A program made the translations under genes and the position numbers. DNA of 64,000 bases from Seriola aureovittata (Eukaryota > Chordata > Actinopteri > Carangiformes > Carangidae). Location: positions 9,926,501 to 9,990,500 of the forward strand of contig NC_079377.1 of NCBI RefSeq assembly GCF_021018895.1, in the 5' to 3' direction. Position 1 is the stretch's first letter, and every line of letters starts with the position of its first letter. Shown here one piece after another: positions 32,892 to 44,800 of this stretch. The notes beneath the pieces were generated by a model, which saw nothing but the letters and a program-made list of their open reading frames with translations, had not been told where the DNA came from and did no database searches.

Positions 32892-35800
32892 GTAATACTT
32901 TAAGTAACCCTACACCAACATGTGGTTTTGTGGAAGTTCATAGCTCTGTCAGATTGTGAATTTGAGTTCATATTACTTTTCATCTGGCTATGATCATTTC
33001 TATACTGTACAGAGAAGTTTAAAATTATAACTCATATTACCAAACAGCAGCCAGAATCATTAATGTGCTGTAAACACATGAGAAAGCAGAACACACACTT
33101 ATTCACACTGCTGGAGAACACTAGCAATCCCTCATACGTGTCATAGCCCACTACGGAGCTGGTAGTGCCAGACAACACTGCTGGGCACAAGACCACCATT
33201 GTCCCACAAGATAAAGTGCGCTTGTGACCAAGGCAAGGCGGGGAGGACCAGATGCTGTGAAAAGATAAGGGAGTGTCAAAGAACAAAGCTTTTGGTGTTG
33301 TGTTGTTGTTTACAGTGAATTCATCAGTCAAATGTTTCTACAGACGTCACGACTGCGCATCGCTGATGGAGCATTTTATATCGTAGGTAAATGTCAGAGT
33401 GGGATGTCTTCCCTCTATCTTCTTCCTGCTTCAGAGTTAATTGACTACAAGTGTTCATTTGCCTGAGAGGAGCAGTCATTAAGGTTGAATAACAAAATTT
33501 AGCTTGGCAATAGAACAGTCAGGGATCAATAGGTTAATTCAATTGCCCCTGCATGTGGTGTATTGTATAGCAGGGCCATTTGAAGGCCTTTATGAGGGAG
33601 TCATGCAGTTTTAGTGTGCTTAAAAGTGCAAAGAGATAGCATGGATATTGGTCCATAAAGAGAGAAAGGAGCACTACCGAAAGCAATGAAATAAAAAAAG
33701 ACCAAAGTTCAGTGCTGTGTGTTTGGTGACAACTAAGTTACAGATGAGTGAAAAGGAAGTCTGCCCTTGACTTGTTACAGTCAAACTGCTGTCATTGTAG
33801 TCAGTAAGAGCTTTGAAGACACTGTAACAATGCATCATCATTTGTTTATGACAGGTTACATCAGGTACATTGTAAGTAGTCCATTACCCAGCCCATTTAT
33901 AATTCATGTTTATCAATTTCTGTGGTGTAGTGGAGGCTTAAAGCAAGAGTGACTCAAGAAGAGACGCTCTCTTACTAACTGTGCGCAGACATTTGGGGGG
34001 CCCAGTGTCACATCTTGCAAAGTGGGCAAGCATGTCTAGCTACGCCCCTGGATTGGCCCTTTGAAATGATTAAAACCAGCCCTTTTGCTAATATCTGTGT
34101 TGCTGAGTGAATGGGTTTTATCTTAATTACAATGACAATTCATTGTTTACTGAGTGCAGATTACAGATGAAGACAAATAAAAACAAAAAAATAATTGCTA
34201 AGCAGTTAGTTACACAGTCCTGTCTCATTAAACAGTTGAGTTCTTTTTCATTACGCCTTAGTAAAATTTAATTTACTGTCCTTAGTTCATGCTGGTAAGC
34301 TTAATCCTTCGCTGGAACAAATTGACACTTGGGCCTGTTTATACAAGCGTTTGCCCAATCTAACCTGAACAAATAGACTGAATCAATACAGAATTACAGG
34401 ATATTTGCTTGACTGTTGAAAAGATCATTCCTCTGCCCTACATGTTGAGCATTTTATTGCCTGTGCATTAAAGGAGGCACTTATCAGCTGACAGATAACA
34501 GACAATCAGCACACTGCTGACACAATTCATGAGACCCGGTTAGCAGAAAGGACTGTCAAACAAAGGCTCCTGTAGGCAAACACACTCTTCAGCCGAGGAT
34601 AACTGTAGGCAAAATCTGGGACAACCTCTCGGGAAAAGAAACCTGAAGAACAAAGAAAGTGTTGCATTTGAAAGAAGCTGACCACGCCTGGTTGCTCTGC
34701 TGACAGTTAGAGGGCATATACGCTTAACAGTTACACTATTTTCACTGCAAAGATGTAAAGTTAGCCTGTGAGTATATAATAAGGAATACTTAAAGGTAAA
34801 AAAAAATAGGATGTCTGTGGAGCTTGTTTTATGCTCTCTCCTTAAACAGTGGTTTGGTCCTTCTAGAGCAATTAAGTCTGGACTGGTCTTTACACAGCAG
34901 GCAGCCTCTGGCAGCTTCACAGACAGCTGCATTCTCCTCCTGGAGAGAATGCAAATACTACCTGTTTAACCAACAACCACCCTGACCATACTTATCTAGG
35001 AAAATGAAATTTCAATTCTCAGTGCGTGTGTGTGCGCATGCGTCTGTGTGTGTTTCTGCAAGTATATCTATGCATGTGTGTTAGGACACTTTATGTCACA
35101 ATTCTCTCGATGGCTCCTCTTCCACTTCGCATTTCAAAGGAGGTTCAAACTAATTAGCTCAGGGTGGTGCTTGTCTGTTCGTCCCATAACAACCTCAGGT
35201 GATTGTTTCAACATCAGTGACGGTATGTAGTACACTCTATAATGTCCTCACCTATCCAAGGTAGCTACATAAAGTGGAACTAACCAAAGCGCCAAAGTGT
35301 GCATACTGTTAAATATTTTGGGGACCATCATAGTCCTTTATGTCATGAGGAAGCCCAGAATGCATTGTTATCATCTTTACAACAGCCCCTTGTTCTAAAT
35401 GTGTGTGAGAGAGAAAGCAGGACAAAGGAAGAGGTAGAGATACAGCACCTGAATGTTTCTAACGAATATGCTAAATTTATTATTCAGTGCATGTTTGTGT
35501 GACAGAGAAATAGAGATAAAAAGACAGACTATTTTGAACCTAGACTATACCTGTTATCCCGCTCAGTGCTTTGATGGCGCGTTTCTTATGGAATGTGATT
35601 CATCTTTACATTTTTTCACCTGGGTATCAAAGTGTCAGCGTTTGTGTTCCCACTCCAGAAACCAAAGCTATAGGTGAAATGAGAAAAAAGGAAACAGAGT
35701 GAGAACAACAACACCAAGAGGACAGATTGAATGAAGAGCAGCATACAAACAAGCATTGTCACTAATAGAGACTTTTATGAGCTCCAGACCTGCTGAAATG

Positions 35801-36652
35801 GAGTGGCGAGCGTGTGCGGCAGCTCTTATCGGCTCGCTGGCAGTAAGGGCGGGTGAGAGCTTCCACACTTGTGCTCTGTAAAAATGGTCTGATTCATTTT
35901 CCACATGAGAGGGTCTCACTGGGGCGGCATCAGACCAGTCAGTCCACACAGATTTATGTCCCATTAAAGCAGCAGGCCTCCTGACCACTATGCCACCATA
36001 GGCTGGCTGCGAAGACATACTGCACCCTCATTCATGCTTGGTCACTACTCTCCATCACAGGCTAGCTTCCTCATTGTTCATCCCTTCATCAGTACCACTT
36101 TTACTGCCTCACATGAACTCCTCTCATAGTCTGTAATCCTACTATTCTTCACCTCACTCCCTTTGATACAAAGCGAGCTGTTTACTGTAACTATTCCCAC
36201 CCATTGTTACGTTAACACAGTTGTCACAAAGACTTTTTTGTTATTCTTTCATGTTACTGAAAGGATAACCCCTAAAGTCCCTCATCAGCACCTTAGGCAG
36301 ACAACATTTTATATGGTCCAGGAAATGCTCCAGTACCATTATGAACATCTCTGATGGTGGTCAGTGGGGCATGTTGTTTTAGCCTAACAGTTTTACAATC
36401 AGATTAGCACCATTGCAGGCACACAGACTAATGGGTCTGTATTTTCAAGGCATCTTCAATCAGCTGTTTCCCTGGTGATTAATGCATCTTGTTCTCCTCT
36501 CTCTCATTTGCTAGCTTTGCAACTTAATCATCCCTGGGAGTGATACTGGAAGGAAAAATGGGGCAGAGTCTATGCTGCTTGCTGTCCCTAAGAATAGCTC
36601 ACTGTTCATGAAAACCATGCCACAGCAATCTGAGCAAAGGCCCAAAAAAACA

Positions 36653-36689
36653 TGAATGAATGAATGAATGAATGAATGAATGAATGAAT
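36653..36689. repeat. (TGAA)n microsatellite
   Basis: About nine perfect TGAA units. Confidence 0.95.
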
Positions 36690-37780
36690 TAAATGGTATC
36701 TAGAGTGCTCTGCTACCATAAATCACTTTAAACATTCCCTTGTTTGATAAATTAATATTACTACGTGTAGGCATAAAACACAAAATACTTCACAATGTAC
36801 CAAAACAAACTGACACAAGAAAAACAAGGGACTCCATGAAGTAACATTAATGTTAAAATTCAATGCCACAGATTAACAAATATACTTGACACAAAGTAGA
36901 CTCTGACACAAAACTGCCACTACGCCACTGTAAAGCCTGTTTGTCAAGTTGAAAGACAGGAAAAAACAAGAGGGTGTGCATCAACACCAGTGCAGAAGTA
37001 TTTACTAGAGCACTGCTGCGTGGCAGGTATCTGGGTTTATACACAATAAAAGCAAACACAGAGGCTATTAGATCAGTCCACAGAGAGCTACTCAGTGTAC
37101 GCTTATGAAATGGAGTGGCTGAGATGAGTAAGGTATCACCATTATGTGAAAGTTGCAGTTTGGTGTGAAGTCAGTTGGCCAGTAAAGCTGCACTCAACAG
37201 ATAGTCTGGAAGAGACACCAAACCAACCTGCTGGCTTTCCTAGAGTACACTTTTGGCTTAAAAAAAAAAACACATCCGTACACTCATGTAAATAACAGAA
37301 ATGTGCAATTTTTACTTTTCACTCATGCACATGGAATGAATTGTATCTATTGGGAAAATAACATAATTGTGCTTTTCTTTCCCTTCCCATTTTTTTCTTT
37401 GCTTTGTCCAAATGCTCAGGCATCACACAGCATGTGTCTGTTGTGTATCTACATGTCACGTTTGCTCCTTCAATCATCGTTTACTCTAGGAGGGGCCCTG
37501 TGTGAGGGTCCACTATCGTCACGATGCTGGGTGTGGTGACACATCCTTTCTCTCCGCCCCGAGGTGTTTGTGTAGCCCAAATAACGCGGGAATGTATGTG
37601 TTTGGGAACCGTCCTGTTTCATCATTCACAAATTGTATTAATTTATAATTAATCCCAATACTATTTCACTATCAGTGATACCTTATTATTCAATCAATCT
37701 GTTAAAAACAATAAAAAAAACCCACAACCCTCCTCCAGATTACGTTACAAGCAGCTGGCGATAGAAGTGAAAGCACATTG

Positions 37781-37950
37781 CACGATGCAAAATAGGATGG
37801 CGTGCGCGTTCGCGGAGCTCCTGCGCTGCGGCAGTTGCCAGGGGAGATAGGAGGGGAGGGGTTTTGATTGGTTGAAGTGGGCCTGTTGCCATGACGACGG
37901 CAAGGGGTTTGGTAGCGTTGCCGTGCGGTGTGTGATCTGCGCGCTGCGTG
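37781..37950 (+). promoter_or_regulatory. foxn2: Putative foxn2 promoter
   Basis: A CpG-rich block rises abruptly from AT-rich DNA just before the first foxn2 exon. It has an inverted CCAAT box (TTGATTGGTTG, about 37864-37874), an X-box-like GTTGCCATGACGAC at 37885-37898, and GC-rich words such as GCGCGTTCGCGGAG. No TATA box is evident. Transcription probably starts around 37900-37950, as inferred from the position of the splice donor at 38066. Confidence 0.5.
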
Positions 37951-38065
37951 TATGGAGGAAGCAGCTGCTGATCTGATCTCTGACATTGTGTGAGACAGAC
38001 ATCTGAATAAACTGCGCACAGACGTGTCTTTAAACATACCGCACCGAGGCACGCCGTGCATGATT
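37951..38065 (+). other. foxn2: foxn2 non-coding first exon (inferred)
   Basis: The exon ends at a strong donor (ATT|GTAAGTAT) at 38065/38066, and the coding exon 2 acceptor at 48055 is the next unambiguous in-gene acceptor. The exon contains a 13-residue uORF (37952-37993, ending TGA) and a second ATG at 38060-38062 just before the donor. The 5' limit is a guess. Human FOXN2 also begins with non-coding exons. Confidence 0.5.
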
Positions 38066-41000
38066 GTAAGTATTTGATCGTTTTCTTTTATTTTGTTTTT
38101 TAATTCACAGCAATGAAATTGTGTTCGGCAGACACGGGTTGTGTTTCGGAACAAGCTAAAAGTAAATGTGGTCAAGTGACTTTGCTTAGAGCAGCCAGCA
38201 TGGCAGATCAAGCGACAGCATGTGGCCACAGCTAGCTAATGTTAACGTTACTTCTCTCTGTTCTCCGGACTCGAAGCTCGAAGAGTGGAGAGGGATATTT
38301 ACAGCACCGACGGATGGTTATCGTTAGATATATGAAAATAGACCTGCTGTAATATTCTAGATAGTTAAAATGTTATGCTAACGCTAGCAGTAGATTTACC
38401 TTCACTGACCCACCGAGCGAACGCTAACGCTACTTTGTCTCACGCTTGTGCTGGGTGAGCTAACGTAGGTAACGTTACAGATAGTGAACTTACTCCAATT
38501 AAAAGCTAAACAAAATGTAACGAACTAAGCGGACATGAGATACTTCGTAACGAATCCTGTGTGTCGGGAAGTGTTGTGCAATTCTCTACGTCGTTACGTG
38601 TAACTTTGTATTCCTCATTGTGTTGCTGGTTGTGCTTGCTTGTGAATGTAGTCTTGAGACCGTGGTGTTTTAATGCCACAGTATCTGTAGCATTAGCTAC
38701 AGAGCATATTAGTTTTCTTTGCTAACAGCGCTTTCAGTTTATCTTTTCCACTCGCTAAGTCCCAGTGTTTCATTTAATGTCTTTGGTCATCGCGTGGTTT
38801 CTCAAGTCGTAGTAGACAACGATATTAAATCAATTTTTGTTGGTGTTCGTTCAAGACACACATCTTCCCCTCTTACGTATAAATAGTTGAATATTTCATG
38901 GTATATATTGGCGATACCAGAGGTTGGGAGGCTACACTGGCTAGCTGAGCACATGATGTAATGGATTATCACAAGATTGTCCCAGATACAGAGTGCTCTA
39001 CAAACAATGTCAGAGTGTAGGAAAAATATCTCTGTTTAATCCAGTTGGATAGAGTTTGTGTGTTGTTGTTATTGAGTACATCTTCATGTACTTTGTTATT
39101 CCACGTGTCTGCCCTTGTAGTCTCTGTACCTGCTACCTGTCAGTGTGGTGTTTACTGGGCAGGACAGTCCTCATCTAAATTTCAGTTGTGTGCACTGAGG
39201 TTTCTGTGTATGTTTGGAAAAAGTGATGGAAAAATGTATTTTCCTTTTTTGAGGTTATGACATTAATATAGTCTGACATTCTTTTCTTTCTTTCTACTTG
39301 ACAGTTGTTAAAGCCCTGGTGGTAAATAGACGACAAAGACAACAGGAGCTTAAGGGACAGAAACAGACAAAAAGAAACAGATGTTGTCAGTTTGCCATTA
39401 TTTTATTGCCAGGATCTCCCTGGTCATATTGTAGGTCAAACCATCTGTTGTCTTTGCTGTTGTTTGTGGTCATAGCATGTATCCACTCCTGTACATGTTG
39501 GTATGTACAGAAGGCTCTGAAGGGTAAGTACTTTTGCCTCCCAGAATAGACGAGGGTCTGTTAACTTTACTGACATTCATTTCTATAAATAAGACTTGTC
39601 GTAAGCCAGTGATACAGTTATTGCTGACGTGAAATGGCTTGAATAACTACAAGGAACTGAAATATTTTTAGTTGTGTTGAATTATCTTTAGTTGTCATAA
39701 GGTTATTTGAATTGCTGGAATAGGCCTCTAAGACACTGTTGTTACCACAGGTAGCTGTACTCTATGGTTTGATGTTCTTTTGTACCTCAGTAAGAGGTGA
39801 AGTCCAGGTGAAATAGGAGGCAGACTGCCAAGTGTTTGTGAATATTCTGTTCTTTTCTCATGCTCTGCTCAGAGTCAAATGAGTCAAATGCTTTAACTGA
39901 TGATAACTTGAAAATGAAATTTTCAACCAATCGACATTTCAATTGCTTACATGAGTCATAGTATCATTTGTTGTTTTTGTCATAATCCTGATGGTAAACC
40001 CTGAGATATTGGCCTGCTTGTTCATTTCATTCAGTAATTTCATTAGATAAGATCAACTTGACTTTTTTCTTCTTATTTAACATTTTTCAAATGAGTAATG
40101 CCCATGTAGTTACACACTTTAGTGTTGTGACTATAATAATAGAGATTTTATTTCACATTATTGGCATATTTTACACCAGCTGAGCACAGTAGTAGACACA
40201 AAAGTATCAAATACATCTTGAGCTTCTCTTAAACTCTTGAGAGTGCCACTCTTCATTTTTACAAGTTGGTAAACACACTGGTGTCACTTTTCTGAGAAGC
40301 TGCTCTTTTGTACTGTACTGGTGACAGAACGGGAGGATGCATGATAACAATGAAGCAATGTGACAAAAGAGACCACCAGAGCACCAAGCACTTTTATCAA
40401 GTGTATTTCAACATTTTATATCCTACGTTTTCCTGTTCAGTCATCACAACACCCTGAATATAATGTGTAAACATTTTAATAAGGCAGCGGCTTGGCGAGA
40501 GTGGCACAGAAACTGCAGTTGAAAATGGTGGTGTTGCCATGTAATCAGTCTTATCACAGAATTGTGTACTCTGACCCAGAGTAAAGGATAAGTTGCGTCC
40601 TCTAAAATCCACCATGTTGTCTGTAGATATCTGAGTGACTGTGGTTTTAAATTCATTACAAAAGCTGACCCATGTGGAAACCTCTGTGATTGCTTAACAC
40701 AGTCAAAACCTGGTTTCTCATGGATTGGCTGAACAGAAAAGCTCAGAGATTTATAACTTGTTATTCTCTGAAAACCCAATAATTACCAAGTCATTTGTGA
40801 CTTTGATTTTACTTACTGGTTTAAATGGTTGGATTAGTGTAGAGGTTGAATAATTCGATGATTGTCAGAAGAGGGAAGTTGACAGTGTTCGTTCATTTGA
40901 GGTAACTGTTTTCTCATTATTATGTTGTTTTGTGTGAATTGTAGTGTTTCAAAGTTGAAAATAGTTTAAACAACATATGTTGTGAAGGAAATTAAAGTAA

Positions 41001-41673
41001 ACAAGCTTTGCTACTCTCATTTAAATAGTATATATTTTTTAAATGATCAGCCAAAGAAAGTCTTTATATTCTGTTGTTTTTATAAGAAGATGCTTATTTC
41101 CTTCTACCTCGAATTATGACGGCCTAGGTTGCTAAATTGAACAATCGCAGTCACCAGTCAGTGAGCTTCAGCTCTCACGGCTAATGTTGGCGAGTCTAGC
41201 TTGTGGAGGTGACTCCCTCATGCAGTTTTGTGTTTCATCACCTGCTCACAGCCCATGTGTGTTTTTGAAGGAGGGACGTCCCCAGGAGTACGTGATCTTC
41301 TGTTGTCTCGGTTCTGTGACATTCTGCTGATCAAACAGAGGTGGTGACTGTGAATTTGAGATGCAAATGTAAAACGCCCGTAGAGACAAGTTGCTGCCTC
41401 CCTTCTTTAGTGTTCTCTGGTCATGATTTTGTTTTCCTGTCCTGTTCACATGATCAACTTATCTGTTTTTTTGTGATGTTTCACATCATTTAGCATCTCC
41501 CGAGAGATCAGGGCAGAACTAAATGGCATCTATTTTTAACCCATAAGCTTTCCACTTAACAGCTGTCACTATTTTACAAACTGGGGTGAACTTATTGTAG
41601 TTAATGTCATGACATCAATAAAGAGACAGAACTGGTTGAGATTTGGTTCTGCAAATCTAAAAATACCCAGTTT

Positions 41674-41882
41674 CCAGTTATTGTTTTTTATCTCTTGATT
41701 GGTCACAGTGATTATGTACTGTGACTGTGAATGCTTTGAGCTTCTATCTCAGTTTTTTCCTCTTTAAGCCTGCCCCTGTGTGTGTGTGCGAGAAGTTGCA
41801 TATGGACAATGTGTATATTCCTGTTGTGACGCCTCTCCCTCTACTCCAGTTATTGTTTTACATTTCTTGATTGGTCACAGTG
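41674..41882 (+). repeat. Spaced direct repeat with CCAAT motifs
   Basis: A segment of about 37 bp at 41674-41710 (CCAGTTATTG...CTTGATTGGTCACAGTG) recurs at 41845-41882 with only a few changes, separated by about 135 bp. Both copies contain GATTGGTCACAGTG. It is a local duplication, not a known family as far as I can tell. Confidence 0.8.
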
Positions 41883-44800
41883 GGTGTGCACTACCCCCTC
41901 CTTCTCTTCCCTGCCCCACTCTAACCCCCTGACTGTCCCTGTGCCTGCCTCATTTCTAATGGGGTGGACTCAAGACGCAGCCCATTAGGACCCGCCTCAT
42001 TGAAAGCAACATTGATGTGACCGTTTCCTTGATTGAGAGAAAGGAAGAGGGAAGCACGGCTGTGTGTCCTGTGACACAATGGGTCTTTGTCTTGTCACCC
42101 CTGGCTGAATTAACAGGATTTATTTAATTGACGACAGAATGACAACAACTACCAGCTTGTGTGCAAATGATCAGGATCTTCTTAGATATGGAGGAGGATT
42201 GTGTTGTCAGTTTACCAAAATTTTAGAACCAGCGTCGTCTGAGGTGCCACGGAACGCAACCAACTGAGTGTTCAATTCTAAAACAATATCGTCGTTAGAA
42301 CAGCACTGGTTAGGAGTTCGGCCAAAGTGAAATGTAAACATAAACTCATGTATCATACTCTGTTATTTGAATGAGAGTTTAATACTGGGCTCTGTACAGC
42401 TCAAAAGTACAAAACTCCATTTACTAGAACATGTCTCAAGCTTTGGTATTTTTAAAATCACCATCACCATGGTGATTTATTGACAAAAAAAGAGTTTGTT
42501 GAGAAATTAAGCTAAAATGAAAGTAAACTTAATTTGAGCTGAGGCTGTAACAGATGTCATGCACTTGTATGGCACCAAAAATGTGAATTCATTCTTTATA
42601 AGTTAAATAAATTGGGTGGTTCCTCTGATTTCACCCAGTTGCTGTATTTATTGCAACTAATTTATAGAATGTTGTATGATTAAAGTTTATAGTGGGTATC
42701 TGATCCCACTTTTTTGTAGCACTGCACAGTAATGCTTTTCAGGGACCTATTTGTTTATATGAAAAAAAGGATTTTGTAGAAAAAATATGTTTATACTCAA
42801 AAAACTGAGGTACTAATATAAGGCAGCATTCTGGTTTTATATTCGCACTAAATAAGAAAAAAATAAATTGTACACAATCCTAATAACACTGTAAGAGATT
42901 TACACCAACAAGCTTTTTGTATCTTGTTATCCAAAAAAATTAATATATATTGAAACTGCTCATTTTGCATGACCAAAATACATAGCCAACCCTTCACTGC
43001 TGCCAGAGGAAGACCTGTTGCCTGTCCTCACATTATATCACTGCTACTTACTGCATGTATGCATTTTTGTTGATTTTTACTCACTTCAGAAGCCTCAGTA
43101 AATATTTCACCCCATTTTCACAAAGCAAAGTACTTCCCCCTGTCTTTATGCTGCTCTCTCTCTAGGTTTTTGTGAAAGATGTTGGACAAAAATACTTACG
43201 ACGGACTCCATTTAGAGTTTGCTATAATTCAGGATGCAGAGCCTCACTGGTGGTTCCTGTGTTTCTTGTAGTATCTACATGGAATGTAATCTCTCAAAGA
43301 GCACATTCCTGTAAGGGCTTATGTTGAAACTTCAACTAAGCTCCAGAAATATATATTATTCATTTATTAGGATTTATTTGGACAGTAGTGTACAGAAGCA
43401 AATTGGCAATTAGGGCTGATCTTTGGTATTTGAAAGTATATGAGGTTTTTGCTTATGTTGATTGGCGGTGTTTGTTTGTACACTAAACTTACAGCCACAT
43501 GACCCAAGAGATAAGGTTTCAGTGTTGGCTGGGGGAAGGCATGTACTTTGGAAGGCCTCACCTCTGTTGACAGTCAAAGTGCAGTACTGTGTGCCTGAGT
43601 TTGAAAACTCTGTGTGAAGCTAATGTCTCCGATGAACACCGCAATCATTACCCATTGTTTTGTTTGCTTGTTTTCCCTAACTGTTAGGTGATTGCATCAG
43701 CTTGGGTGTTTGTCAGCAGTCTATAAGCTACATGCTGGTGGAATTCATAGATTGCCAAAGTAAATACTGCCGCTTCAATAAATGCCACCTCGCTGCTCGA
43801 GTCCACTGTTTTGGTGTAGAACGAGCCTAACTGTCTCTGTGTGAAGTCTGAATTTGTTTTCTGAGAATGAACTTCCTCAACAGGCAGGAGGTGTTTCCTT
43901 CCCTCCCGGTCCTCTGTTTGAAACTGTGAGGTGAATACTGAGCACTTCTGAAACATGACTAGAGCAAAAACAACTGCTCCTTTGTACGAGCTGAGTGTGA
44001 GGCCAATTGTGATGCTTTGTGCGAGCTTTTTCTTTTGCTTTCACCTTGGACACCGAGTAGGTCGTTTTAATCCATTGAGTAGTTTTATTTAAAAATGAAT
44101 CCTTTGGATGAGCTTTAACAGTAGCCTGATTAGCCTTCACAATAATGGCTGCTTTATTTGTTATGGCATAATTTGGCCCTCCCATAAAATAAAAGACTGC
44201 TACTTGGCTACCTTGCTCTGGAACAGCCTCTTTCTCTCTCTCCCTGTCTCTCCCACTCTAACTCAGCCCCCCTTTGTCTCATTCACAGTTTTAGAGCTCC
44301 AGCCAGACTGGGTAGTCACCTAAATATCAGTTAGGGTTTCAAATAACAGCCCTTGCCATGGGGCTGTGCGACACACCTTTGTGTATCTATTACAGAGGTG
44401 TAACTGGTTTGTGTCAACTGGTTTATTTCTTGTGAGGAGGGTGTGGTGTGAGTACGTCAAGGCAGTTGCATAAATTATGTCTAGAGTTTTGTTCTGAAAT
44501 CTTGTTGTGTTTATTACATGGAAATGGTGTAATCTTTTTAATTTTGCTTGATAAAAAAGGTTTTTGGTGCCTGGGGCACGTATCATAAAAGTATGCCTTA
44601 ATGGCACTCATTCAGTCGTGCCATGACGTCCAGGTTGGCTGTGGCCTTTCTCACTGCTCTTTGTCAGACAGGTTTGTGGAGAACAGCAGCAGACTGCTGG
44701 CCTCAGCATTTTCCGCCTGTATTGATCTCCCCACATTAGCTCTCTCTTCATGCACAGACATGAGCACAATTGCTTCCCTTACAACATTGGCTGCCGTGGC

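Larger units (their letters stand above)
26901..37780. other. fbxo11-foxn2 divergent intergenic region
   Basis: About 11 kb between two divergently transcribed genes. No exon with splice support or known protein domain was found. Contents: a (CCA)n run, a dispersed repeat copy at 32378-32891, a (TGAA)n run, and two complex GC-richer islands (30700-31170 and 35750-35960) that look like possible regulatory elements. The rest is ordinary AT-rich non-coding DNA in which I see no particular structure. Confidence 0.65.

Noticed and set aside
33990..34060. GGGGGGCCCAGTGTC...CTACGCCCCTGG segment resembling the end of a dispersed repeat
   Set aside because: Too short and diverged to define a boundary or family.
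37702..38229. 175-codon minus-strand frame over the foxn2 promoter and exon 1
   Set aside because: Antisense frame kept open by GC-rich promoter sequence; no domain and no splice support.
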